A DNA stretch of 64,000 nt. It comes from Lichina pygmaea. Taxonomy: Eukaryota > Ascomycota > Lichinomycetes > Lichinales > Lichinaceae. Below, in pieces: positions 12,698 through 22,100 of the stretch. The stretch covers positions 2,542,001 to 2,606,000 of the forward strand of contig OY730171.1 in the NCBI GenBank assembly GCA_963422465.1. Reading direction: 5' to 3'. How positions within the stretch are numbered: position 1 is the stretch's first letter; each line of letters starts with the position of its first letter. A program made the translations under genes and the position numbers. The notes beneath the pieces are model-generated. The model did no database searches. It saw only the letters and a program-made list of their open reading frames with translations, and had not been told where the DNA came from.

Positions 12698-12890
12698 AAG
12701 CTGTAAGCTGGTACCGGTAAGGAATCCTTCAGGTCATTAGACCCTAGGGCAAAACCCGCCCCTGTGGCCCCTAGGTGAGTGCCCTTGTTAGGATCTAGGG
12801 ATCCTCGAAGCGTCGTGCACAGGAAAGACCAAGGGGCTCTATCTCAATGCTGGTGACACGTGTGTATTGGTATGATGGAAGGTGCGGAGC

Positions 12891-13433
12891 TAGCTAAATC
12901 GGGCAATCCCTGGGGCATCCCCACTTATGCAATAAGTTCCCCAAAAATACCTCCATTCCCAGGACATACCCCCCCCAACCGCCACACCGTACGTGACCCT
13001 TGCGCCACCTGCGCCACTCCAAGCTGTGTACCTGAAGTTTGCCCTGTCTTTACACTGTAGAATAAGTACTCACGTTAGCTACCCCCCACCAACTTACCAC
13101 TGCTGTACAAGGGTACAAGGGTACAAGGGTACAAGGGTACAAGGGGCGGTACATTGAGGCATTACATAATGAAAGATACGTACTTCCCCACTCTCCCGTG
13201 TTAGGTACAAGGATACATCAGTACGTACTGCTTGAATCCAATAGATACTTAGGATGCAGTGTGATGGCAAGGCAAATTCGAGGTACACAGCTCAAACCTT
13301 CCCACGATGGCGCAAGTGGCGCAAGGGTCACGTACGGTGTGGCGGTCGGGGGGGTATGTCCTGGGAGTGGGGGTATTTTTGGGGAACTTATTGCATAAGT
13401 GGGGTATGCCCCAGGGATTGCCCGTAGCTAAAT
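12891..13433. mobile_element. Non-autonomous inverted-repeat element with 9-bp target duplication
   Basis: The element proper is 12900-13424 (525 bp). It begins CGGGCAATCCCTGGGGCAT and ends with the exact reverse complement. The terminal inverted repeats are about 130-170 bp with few mismatches. It is flanked on both sides by the identical 9-mer TAGCTAAAT (12891-12899 and 13425-13433), a perfect target-site duplication. The length of the duplication and the long inverted repeats are those of Mutator-like elements (known family property). It has no coding capacity. The centre carries a GGTACAA tandem repeat at about 13107-13142. Confidence 0.9.
13107..13142. repeat. Short tandem repeat, GGGTACAA-type unit
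   Basis: Four near-perfect copies of a 9-base unit (TACAAGGG plus spacer base) in the interior of the 525-bp element. Units are directly adjacent without unique spacers, so this is not a CRISPR. Confidence 0.85.
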
Positions 13434-13587
13434 AGGCGACGCGTGAGTTGCGGCTCTGCGGGGCTAAGCCCTAAGAGCACGTGATACCACCCCACAGGGC
13501 AAGATACTATAAACCTGAGAAGAGACTGCTAGGCAGTCAAGCAAGAAGAGGGAGTTGATCTCAGGCCCATGAAAACTGGGTCAGGAG

Positions 13588-13800
13588 TCAGGGCGGAGGA
13601 ACCACACCGCCAGGGCCGGCGGCTGGCCAGCGGTCCGACGTTAGCCGCTTAAAGTCAGTTGTGGAGGCGGCCTGGCGTAGGGCCTGCCGCTCCCTTGAGA
13701 AGCGCGGGCAATCTAAGATCACATGTTCAGCCGTCTCCCATTGCCACCCGCAGGGGGAGGAGTTCTCACTACGTAGCACAAGAACCATCATCGGTTTCAT
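13588..13800 (-). pseudogene. LINE (non-LTR retrotransposon) ORF2 C-terminal remnant
   Basis: The minus-strand frame contains CGWQWETAEHVILDCPRF followed by an Arg/Ala-rich stretch. The pattern C-x-W/G-x3-E-T-x2-H-x4-C-P-x-F is the C-terminal zinc-knuckle-like motif found after the RNase H region of fungal Tad/I-type LINE polyproteins (established knowledge). The adjacent first Cys lies in SPCGW. Only about 70 codons survive; no reverse transcriptase domain is present, so this is a 3' fragment. Confidence 0.65.
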
Positions 13801-14192
13801 GTCACGATAGGTTTGCTGTTTCTAAATGCCGTTGAGCGTCCCAACACTCTAAGGATAGCCTTGGTGGCAACGGTACTTCAGAGCTCGCCTACCTTGCTGG
13901 CGGTCCACAAGTCACCAGAAACATCACGTGACCTCGGTGCCCTGTTTGTTTCCCCGTTTGCATCTCGCTTGTGGTGGTTAGCTTAAACACAGGTTGAATG
14001 GAGCCTCGACCCCCAAGCACCTCGTAAGGCAAAAGACCAGATTAGAACTCTCTGTGTCAAGAAATACGGCTGTTTGCTGCGCCATGTCACCCAACATCAC
14101 TTCGATGATGTGCGCCTTTCCGTCAGTTGGCCATCACAGAAAGCTGCCCCCTCCAGTCTCCACGTCCTTATCGACACCGTTCTGAAGCACCT

Positions 14193-16075
14193 ATGGCGTT
14201 CAGCCTGTTCAAGGACGGTGCGGCTGCGGTCAAGTACTTCGAGGTCCGGTACGAACCTGATTCCGCCCAGACACTGGAGTTGAAGTGATGTCGACGAGAC
14301 CAGGCCGCTGACGAGAACGGATTGGCGCGAGCAGGTTGGAGCAGAGCGTCGTCGTTCTTCGGGGCAGTGCGGATGAAGCTTCCAGCGCGGTGCTCAGAGG
14401 GGTCGTCATCATCTGTCTCTCGCAGCCCATTCACGTCAGGAGGCTATCGGTCAGACTCCAGGGCTACTGCGCCATCGGGTGAGCGATGGTACAGGCAACT
14501 CAAACATCCGTCGTGGCCTGACCCGTGTCGCGTTGATTAGCGGGCCGGACTGGGGTTCGCCGATAACAGCCAGAGCAAAGGTCCTCCGGGAGGAAAGCCC
14601 ATTCTTCAAGAGGGAAGAGACGTTCATCAATGCGTCGGCGACAAAGACGGAGACGCTGCAGCCGGGCAACTACGAATATCCCTTTGAGCTGATCATTCCC
14701 GGCGACACGCCCGAGTCGATCGAGGGGCTGCCACACTCGTGGCTCACGTACCGGGTGAAGGCTAGCTTGGAGCGTCGCATCTTGACGTCGAGCCTCTATG
14801 CACGACAACACGTGCGCATCGTCAGGACTCTTGGTGCCTCCACGCTGGAACTCGCGCATGAGATGGTAAGGCATGGTACTCCCGGAAAGCCACCAGGCCT
14901 TTCTGACGGAGAGACCATAGGTCGTCGAGAACGTCTGGGCTGGCAAGATCGACTACGCCATCAGCGTCCCCAGCAAGGCTTACATCTTTGGCACCTGCAT
15001 CCCCGTCTTCATGAAATTGATTCCTCTGTCGAAAGGCCTGAGGATCGGGGAGATCAACTTCATGCTGCGCGAAATGCACGATTACCAGTATCATTCCAAA
15101 CGCTTCGGACAGCGTCGAGATCTTCTCTCCGAAACCTTTTGCGTCGACGACGAGTCGTATGCCATCAACGACGAAGGACAGGAGGGCTGGCTGATCGAGA
15201 GGCGGGTGCCACTGCCAAGAACACTGGGAGGCTGCGTGCAAGACACCGAAGCGATGGGGATCAGGGTGCGCCATCGCCTGTACTTTGGCATCAAGCTCCT
15301 CAACGCCCAGGGACACACTTCCGAAGTAAGACTTGGGCGCAACGACCGACGATGCCGTTCGTGACGCTGACTTTTCGTACCGATCCGTGCCACGGTTCCG
15401 GTGCAGATCTTCATATCGCCGAGTGTCCCGGTAGGATCGACGGTGCTCAGCGGTCGACGACCTACGGATGCAGATGTCGCCATGGCGATCGACGCTGAGC
15501 AGCAAGCCCCGCCGCTGTACGGCGATCATCTGCTCGACGTGCTCTGGAGCGACATCGACGCGAACGGGTACGCCTCGCCGGTGAATGGGCTCAGCGGTAT
15601 AAACTCCCCGACGCAGGTCTGGAGCCGGAATGCGTCGACGGAGAACCTTGGCTCCGCCGAGCCCGGCCCCCAGCCTCCGACCAGCGGCGTTCCGGCGCAA
15701 GCCCTGCAGAGCCGGCTCACGACCCTGCCGGGAGAGGCCGGACCGAGCCCGAGAGACGCTGCTCGTCCGAGACGTCCCCCCGGCAGCCCGCACAGCGACT
15801 CGCCCGAACGGGATCGGCCAAGGCGGAGAGGGGCTCTTTCCGACGGGGAATCCGGCACTCCGGTCTCGCACCCGGTTTCTGGAGAGGGTCGTAGCGGGTC
15901 TCCGCCGGCGATGGCGACCGAACACATCGAATACGACACGGAGGTTCTGTCCAAGGTGCCGAGCTATCATACCGCGATGCGTGCACCCACCGGGTTGCCG
16001 TTGAGCAGCGATCTGCCCGACTACGAGGCCGCTACGGAAGCGATGCATCGGCCATCACCACACCGGCTGCAGTAG
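14193..16075 (+). CDS. creD: Arrestin-related adaptor, CreD-like
   Basis: Alpha-arrestin of 527 aa that by family knowledge links membrane transporters to a HECT ubiquitin ligase (Rsp5/HulA). Five exons: 14193-14284, 14386-14478, 14541-14865, 14921-15325, 15407-16075; all junctions are GT-AG and phase-consistent. The N-terminus MAFSLFKDG is typical of the family. The arrestin N-domain strands follow (VLRGVVIICLSQPIHVRRL; REESPFFKREETF; NYEYPFELIIPGDTPESI), then the arrestin C-domain (WAGKIDYAISVPSKAYIFGT and onwards). A PPLY motif near residue 341 is a WW-domain docking site, and LPDY occurs near the end. The C-terminal 180 residues are Pro/Ser/Arg-rich and probably disordered. In Aspergillus CreD acts in carbon catabolite control; the same role here is inference. 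Confidence 0.92.
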
Positions 16076-17123
16076 GGTGCCGACGCATGCCCGGCGTCTT
16101 CAGACACCTTGCTACGCGGCGGAGCGATGCGCCACGCTCAAGATGGCTTTGCCGCGGATGAAACCGAGATGGGTGACGGCGCGAAGACTTTTCATCTCTT
16201 CAATACCGCAAGTTTCACTTCAATCCCACCGTGCTCGTATGTGATACCCAGCTCCTAGTGTCGTTGACGTCGCAGTGACAGCAACACCTCTCTCACCCTC
16301 ACTCTCTCTCTCTCTCTCTCTGAGAATTGCCGTCGGTGTTTGCGGGCATGTACCTACTTCGAGGTGTCCTGGGAACTTGAATCGGCGGCGTTCGAAGGGG
16401 ACTCGAATAGAAATTGACTATGCTTGTGCGGAGTACATCATGATACGGGTATTCTTAACCGTCATGAGTTGACCTGTCCAAGTTCAGCTCTACCACCGGC
16501 CTAGTCCTAGGGAGCCGCGATGGCAGGGCGGCAACCTCACTACGAGTAGGTTTCACTCCCCTGTCGTAGCAAGGCTTCTGCTTCCTGAAGACTAAGGACC
16601 ATGATTGATTGTTGTTCACGTCACGTTTTCACAGAATCTTCTACTGCTGGTTGGTGTTGTTCCTCATGTGGAAAGAGGGCTCAGGTCATACTGTAGCTGA
16701 TGTCACCACGGAAGTACGTACGTATCATGACTAGGCCACTCTGCCCAAGTCCACAACATTTATTCTTGGAAGATTGAGTGCTCTTTCTTCCTCATAGGAA
16801 CACACTCAGGGAAGGGCAGTGAGTGCTGGAAGTATTGGGGCTCTAGGAGTCAATATTGTGAGACTAGGTATTGTGTGGGGGGGGGGGGGGGGGGGTGGGC
16901 AGAGATCTGATATCGCAGAGCCAGGTATCAGAGGAGCAGAGATTTCAGCACTACCACGGTATATGTAGTTGCTTCCTCGGTGCAGAGGTGCAGTGTAGTA
17001 GCTTTACTATTGAGAATATACAAACAGATGCCGGTATAGTGACCAACATATCCAGGTGGGGGTGCGTACAACAAGACTAGGGGGGGGTGTAACGATGTAT
17101 CAAATGATCAATAAGGCAGTTGC
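16076..17123. other. Intergenic repeat-bearing segment
   Basis: No gene is seen. It holds a CT dinucleotide run at about 16302-16322, a G19 run at 16877-16895, and unique-looking AT-richer sequence leading into the Mutator-like element. Confidence 0.6.
16877..16895. repeat. G19 homopolymer
   Basis: Nineteen uninterrupted guanines, about 230 bases 5' of the Mutator-like element. Confidence 0.9.
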
Positions 17124-17259
17124 TTCCACTATGGGTCGTGTTGCACGCACACCCCTCTTTACTGGACGCACACCCCTAATCTTTCTCCACGCACCACCCC
17201 CTAGATATGTACGGTCAGTCGCTGATTCCTGTGGCTGTCGCTAGATCACCCACTCACCA

Positions 17260-17842
17260 TGCTCGAGGCACCAACCCCTGGGGTCTACCCAGACACCAAA
17301 GCACTTGTCGAAGCAGCCAATCTACATGCCAGAGGTCAGGGGTATCCTGTTGTCACCCAAGAGAGCAAGAAGAACAAGTGAGGAGAACCACACAAGGTCT
17401 ATCTTGGCTGTGACCGGGGAGGGAGATATTGCGACTATGCCAACCCACTAGGATGTTCCCGGGAGGTCCTTCTCAGAAGATTGAGTGTCCTTTCTCACTT
17501 GTGGGGACATTCAAGGAAGAGCAGTGGTATCTTGACACATGCTGCCCTGACTATAGTTTTGATGGTTCTATGTTACCTTTAGCTCATCCACAGCATCGAG
17601 TTTTCTCTCGTGAGACACAGAAGTCAATAGCCAGTCTGTCGCAGGCTGGAGCCAGACCTCAGACAATTGTCTCATCACTTCTCTTGAGCAATCCTAACAT
17701 AGCCATTTGTTCTTGTGATGTCTACAATGCTCATTTTCGTCTTCGACAGCAAACCCTTGGCCAATCTGACCAAGAGGACAGCCTCCAGCATGTGCGACAC
17801 TGCCTCTCCAATCCACACGCCGAAATCCATCATGGTTTGTGA
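17260..17842 (+). pseudogene. MULE transposase N-terminal (FAR1/WRKY-GCM1-like DNA-binding) region, broken
   Basis: Translation begins MLEAPTPGVYPDTKALVEA and meets an in-frame stop after about 40 codons. It then reads the YLGCDRGG motif and, after a frame change near 17450, continues CPFSLVGTFKEEQWYL, HPQHRVFS and PNIAICSCDVYNA. The order (YLGCDRGG, CPF-L-G-W, H-x2-H-like, then a helix and P-N-I/D-Y-N) is the FAR1-type DNA-binding head of fungal MULE transposases. At least one stop and one frameshift are present and the DDE domain is absent. Confidence 0.75.
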
Positions 17843-18108
17843 TGGTTGAGCAGGGAAGGGAAGGGGGACAAGGTCCAAGCAGGGCTCAGACTTGGGGTTG
17901 GGGTTGGGGTCGGGGTCAGGGTTGTGGGTGTGGGTGTGGGCGTGGTCATGGGCTAGTGGGAGGCCAGCAGCAGGTCCAGACATCAGGGCCAGAGGTATCA
18001 CAGAGGCCAGGGAGTTCATCGGAGATTCCACTGGAGACATTGCCAGAGATGTCGGGGGGTCTTGGGAGTTCATTGGAGATTCCGCCGGAAACATCGCCGG
18101 GGATGTCA

Positions 18109-18128
18109 GGGGGGGGGGGGGGGGGGGG
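18109..18128. repeat. G20 homopolymer inside the MULE
   Basis: Twenty consecutive guanines that encode poly-Gly in the open frame at about 17839-18177. They lie at the edge of an internal repeat whose units read ATTCC-C-GGA-ACAT-GCC-G-GATGTC. Confidence 0.9.
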
Positions 18129-18468
18129 CATTGGAAATTCTGGAGATGTCGCAGTGGCTGGAGATTTCACCAGATAATTCATCAGAGACATCAGGGGTAG
18201 AGACTTGCGACCTGTAGACAAGCAGTGCTCAGTGCTAGTACTCAAATTCTCTGTGCAGTATGTAGCTCTCTCAATGACTCAATGACTTGATAGAATATAG
18301 AGGCGCTGTACGGAGTACAGGTGACAGCGACAGGAATCAGCGACTGACTGTACAGTACATATCTAGGGAGTATGCGTACAGCAACGCTAGCGGGGGTGTG
18401 CGCGGAGAAAGATTAGGGGTGTGCGTCCAGTAAAGGGGGGTGTGCATGCAACAGGACCCTTCAACTAT

Positions 18469-19145
18469 CCGGGCATTGTACGTAATGTATCACTGTCAAG
18501 CGATATCAGTAGGCTACGTATGTACAGAAGTACTACGGAGTACTCCGTACATACGTAGCGCGATACTTGATCGTGAGCCACATCCCAACACTGGCATGAC
18601 ACGTGCCGTCCTATTGTGAAGCCGGCAGACATCTGAGAACTTATGGTACTGGGGCTTAAAATGCGGCTCAACAAGGTCTTGCGCCAACGGTATCAAAGCC
18701 GTCGTACGATACCTACGTACTCGTACGTACTTCCGAATATACAGTGGCATGATAAAAGTCTGCGCACACATCCATACACAATCTACTTCGGGTTACTCCG
18801 GAGAATCAATACATAGCCACTCCTTGTTACTGGTGTAAGCCCTCAATCTAGTCGTATTACTTATGAAAGTAGCAGCTGACAGCTCGTACTGGCGTACGCA
18901 GACTTGTGTCGTGACGCTGTATGTACGTTACGTAGTGATCGACACGCTTACCCGGTAATTATCTCCTGGGCGGGGTCGGAGTGGCCATCCCCCGCAACTG
19001 ATATACGGAGCGGCGGGACGGACCGCTATTCGGGACTGCTTATACATACCCTAGCTTCGTAACTTGATTGAAGAGAACTGCGACCCTCTTACTGCAAGAT
19101 TGACGTCTCGGTCGTTCTATCGACTCGCACCGTTCGATCTTCGAC
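18469..19145. other. Intergenic, palindrome-rich 5' flank of the SLM gene
   Basis: Many CGTACG/TACGTA and GTACTCCGTAC palindromes and no coding sequence recognised. The last 100 bases, with short pyrimidine stretches, should contain the leader of the downstream gene. Confidence 0.5.
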
Positions 19146-20809
19146 ATGGCCGAAGCTGTACAGAACGAGGACCCCACCTACGTAAAGCTCCTTGCTCGGT
19201 TGACCCTGATTGTGGACCGAGATGCGCTCCGGTGTTCGTTGGCTTACAGTCCTTGATAGGTGACGCAACTCCTCCTTGAGCGGCTCGAGGGATGGAAGCA
19301 CGTCACCTCCTACCTGGAGGACTATGTCGGGGCGACGGAGAAAGTGCAGAAAGCGCACGTCAAGGAGTACGAGAAGATCCTGAAGGTCGATCCCAAGAAT
19401 GCTTTGGTCGATGGTGGAGCAAGATGGCTGACAAGGGATACCCAGACCATATCTCACCCGATAAGGGAGCAGCAGCAGTTCGAACAGGGTGTCGGAGGAG
19501 TCACCGGCCTGTTCGACAACCTCAGGGCGAAGACCCAGGCAAGCCACTCCGCTCTACCCGTCTGCTGTGCTCGTGGCTGACTCGGGTGACCTGTAGGAAA
19601 TCGCCAAGGTACACGCAGAAACGGAGAAGAACCTGAAGGGATCAGTCCTTCCCGTAGTCGAAGAGCTGCACTCTGACATCAAGCACAAAATCAAAGAAAT
19701 CGGCAGCAGCGCCGCAAAGGGATCCAAGGTTGTCGATAGATCCCGCCGCAGCACCCAAGAGCTCATCGACCAGTTGAAGAAGCACACGGCCGACTTTGAC
19801 TCGGTCGGCCACGTGTCAGAGGCGTCGTCGGATCCATACGTGGTTCAGCGTCTCCTGTGGTACCGCCTGAACAAGCAGATCAACGACGAGAACGTCAACC
19901 GGGATGAACTGCTGGCGGAGCAGGAAACGTTCGAGCGCTTCGAGGCCCAAGTGATCAAGACAATCCAGCGAGCCATGACCCTCTTCTCTCAGGTTCTTCA
20001 GGGTTCGTCCGACAGGACCGGACTCCTGTACGGCGACATGGCGGCGACCACGAACAAGATGCCTCTCAACCTCGAGTGGAAAGGCTTTGTGCGCCGCAAC
20101 AGCACCGTCCTTCTCGACCCGGATGTATCTTCTCGGACGATCGGAAATGTCAAGTTCCCCTGCAAGGACCATCCATCCACGCGGCCGACGGTGGCGGGAA
20201 GGCTTCAGCGCAAGAGCCGTCTCGTCGGGAAGGGCTACTCGACGGCGTATTACGCCGTCACGCCGAACAAGTTCTTGCACGAGTACAAGGACGACGACAA
20301 CTTCAGTCACGAGCCAAGCCCGGAGCTATCGCTCTATCTGCCCGACTGCGCCGTCGGTGCGGTCAACGGCGACAGCTTCACGGTCAAGGGCAAGAACCTG
20401 GCCAGGGGGAAGGTCGCCATCGCCCTGTCGACCAAGCACGAGCTCGAGTTCAAAGCACATTCACCAGAGGAGGCCAAGAAGTGGTGGGACGTTGTCCGCA
20501 ACATCGCGACCGAGGACTCGTCCGTGCCGGACTTGTCCTCGACGACGACGGAGCCGAACTCGCCGGCGGCAGGACATGGTGCTGTTGCCGGTCAGCCCGC
20601 CCACCGAGAAGAGCAGGCGCCCCCAGGGTACGCCGAGAAGGCCGGTGGCGCGCCAGAACGGTCGGCGGTGTCGCCTCAGACGCAGTCAAAAGGGCCGGGC
20701 CAGCAACAGGGACCAGCAGAGCCCGGCCGCACAGAGACCGCGGCTCCGAGCGCGAGCACCGGAGCAGCTTCGACCGGCAGCCCAATCGGCGGCGGCGCTC
20801 CTGCCGCCA

Positions 20810-20849
<40 letters not shown>

Positions 20850-20925
20850 AACCGGGACCGTTCGCTTCTCCGAACCGGCTTCTGGTGCCGGGGGAAAGAC
20901 GACGCAGCCAGGCGCTACCCACTGA
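19146..20925 (+). CDS. SLM1: SLM1/SLM2-type F-BAR-like and PH domain protein
   Basis: Predicted PI(4,5)P2-binding TORC2 effector at eisosomes/plasma membrane (role from yeast Slm1/2), 527 aa. Exons: 19146-19181, 19260-19385, 19446-19538, 19597-20925. The first exon codes only 12 residues. Intron 2 is exactly 60 nt with a weak GTCGAT donor but a CTGAC branch site; being stop-free and divisible by three it could also be retained. Intron 3 has a GC donor (CAG|GCAAGC...TAG). The helical N-terminal half includes VTQLLLERLEGWKHV and HAETEKNLKGSVLP, both typical of the family. The PH domain spans about residues 283-388 (VAGRLQRKSRLVG to EEAKKWWDVVRN). The tail of about 130 residues is low-complexity with a Gly-Ala repeat encoded by GGAGCC units. 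Confidence 0.9.
19539..19596 (+). promoter_or_regulatory. GC-AG intron in the SLM gene
   Basis: Donor CAG|GCAAGC, branch-like GGCTGACTC, acceptor CTGTAG. Removing these 58 nt joins NLRAKTQ to EIAKVHAETEKNL in frame, as the family requires. No GT donor nearby gives an open product. Confidence 0.75.
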
Positions 20926-21660
20926 CAAGGCCACGACATGAGCGATGCGCCGGTCTTCTACGCTACATGGCCGCATTCGAGGGACGCACGAGCAGCCAGC
21001 GGAGCGAGCTTCACTCTGCCATGGCGAGCTCCAAGCTGCGACAAGCAATGCCAAGTCGGTGCATTCTGCCTCAAGTGGTGCAGGCACATGTATCGATAGG
21101 TCCAGCTCCAATTCGCAACGGTTGGTTTCAACTTTGTGTATTCTGCCTCAAGTCGCACGGTATGCACACCTGTATCAGTTAGCTCCGGCGTTACCAAGTC
21201 GTGCATTCAACGGCACCTCATGCATGCACCCATCTTACCATCGACAGCTCTAGCTCCATTCCAACTCCATCTCCATCTCCGACCCGCAACGCTTTCCAAA
21301 CTACAAGTTTTCTCTGTATTGTGCCTCAAGTTCTGTGGCATTTCTGCCTCAAGTCGTGCAGTCTTGTTCCGAGTCGTGCAGTTTCGCTTCTCGCATGCGA
21401 ACGAATATTGTTATCGATAGGTACGTCCGTGCTGTACCTCCGTGCTATACGTCCGTGCTATATGTCCGTGCTAGATGTCCGTGCTATTCGTCCGTGCCGT
21501 GCTATAAGCCCCGGTGCTTTACTGTACGCCAAACGCTCGATTTTTCCCAAGTCAGAAAAAAAAAAACACAACTTCCCACCCCCCCCCCCCGGGGGGCAAG
21601 TACAGCACAGTACAGTAGGGACTAAGAGCAAGACCCCGTCTACGAGTCCCGAGACGGACC
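20926..21660. repeat. 3' flank with TGCCTCAAGT repeats and a 13-bp tandem array
   Basis: The phrase TGCCTCAAGT recurs at least four times between 21066 and 21355 at irregular spacing, often followed by GTGCA or CGTGCAG. At about 21425-21505 a 12-13-base unit TCCGTGCTATACG is repeated about six times. A run of 11 A and a C12-G6 block follow (21556-21596). No gene is supported. Confidence 0.7.
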
Positions 21661-21699
21661 GATGAAGTTCGACTCTTCCGCCTTGCCCCATCTCGTGAC

Positions 21700-22100
21700 C
21701 GCTTGTGTGGGTTTTGTAGATGCTGTGGGGGTTGTGGATGCTGTGGGTCCTGGTAGATGCTGTAGGTACAGTAGATGCTGTAGATGCTGTAGGTTCTGCA
21801 GATTATGTAGGTTCTGTGGGTCCTGGTAGATGCTGTGGGTACCGTAGGTGCTGTAGGTCCTGGTAGATGCTGTGGGTTCCGTAAATGCTGTAGATGCTCT
21901 AGGTCCCATGTGTTTCTGTCGTGTTGTCGACAAGACCAAGTACGGAATACTAGAGTACGATATCGGGGTCAGGGTATTCGAGTCCTCGTACGTGCTGTGC
22001 GTCATGTACAGTACGGCGTGTGTGTATGTATGTATGTACGGCGCGTACGGACGGTGCGTATGGACGGTGCGTATGGACGGTGCATATGTGCCGTACAGTA
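21700..22100. repeat. Minisatellites, TGTAGATGC and GGTGCGTATGGAC units
   Basis: About 21715-21905 consists of diverged TGCTGTRG/GTRGATGCTG units of 9-18 bases. At about 22040-22085 a 14-base unit GGTGCGTATGGAC is present three times. Open frames here are tandem peptides (Thr/Ser/Tyr-rich on the minus strand) and not credible genes. Confidence 0.75.

Larger units (their letters stand above)
17124..18468 (+). mobile_element. Mutator-like element (MULE) with terminal inverted repeats and 9-bp target duplication
   Basis: The element is 17133-18459 (1327 bp). The left end reads GGGTCGTGTTGCACGCACAC and the right end is its near-exact reverse complement. The inverted repeats run about 110 bp on the left (to about 17244) and about 150 bp on the right because of a small insertion. 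The flanking 9-mers are TTCCACTAT (17124-17132) and TTCAACTAT (18460-18468), 8 of 9 identical, as expected for an ageing 9-bp duplication. Inside is a damaged MULE transposase start (17260-17842), then a G-rich tract and an internal duplication of about 80 bp (about 18000-18110). The catalytic transposase half is missing, so the copy is non-autonomous. Confidence 0.88.

Noticed and set aside
13107-13142. Possible CRISPR array from regularly repeated short units
   Set aside because: Units are directly adjacent 9-mers without unique spacers, in a eukaryotic genome, inside a transposon.
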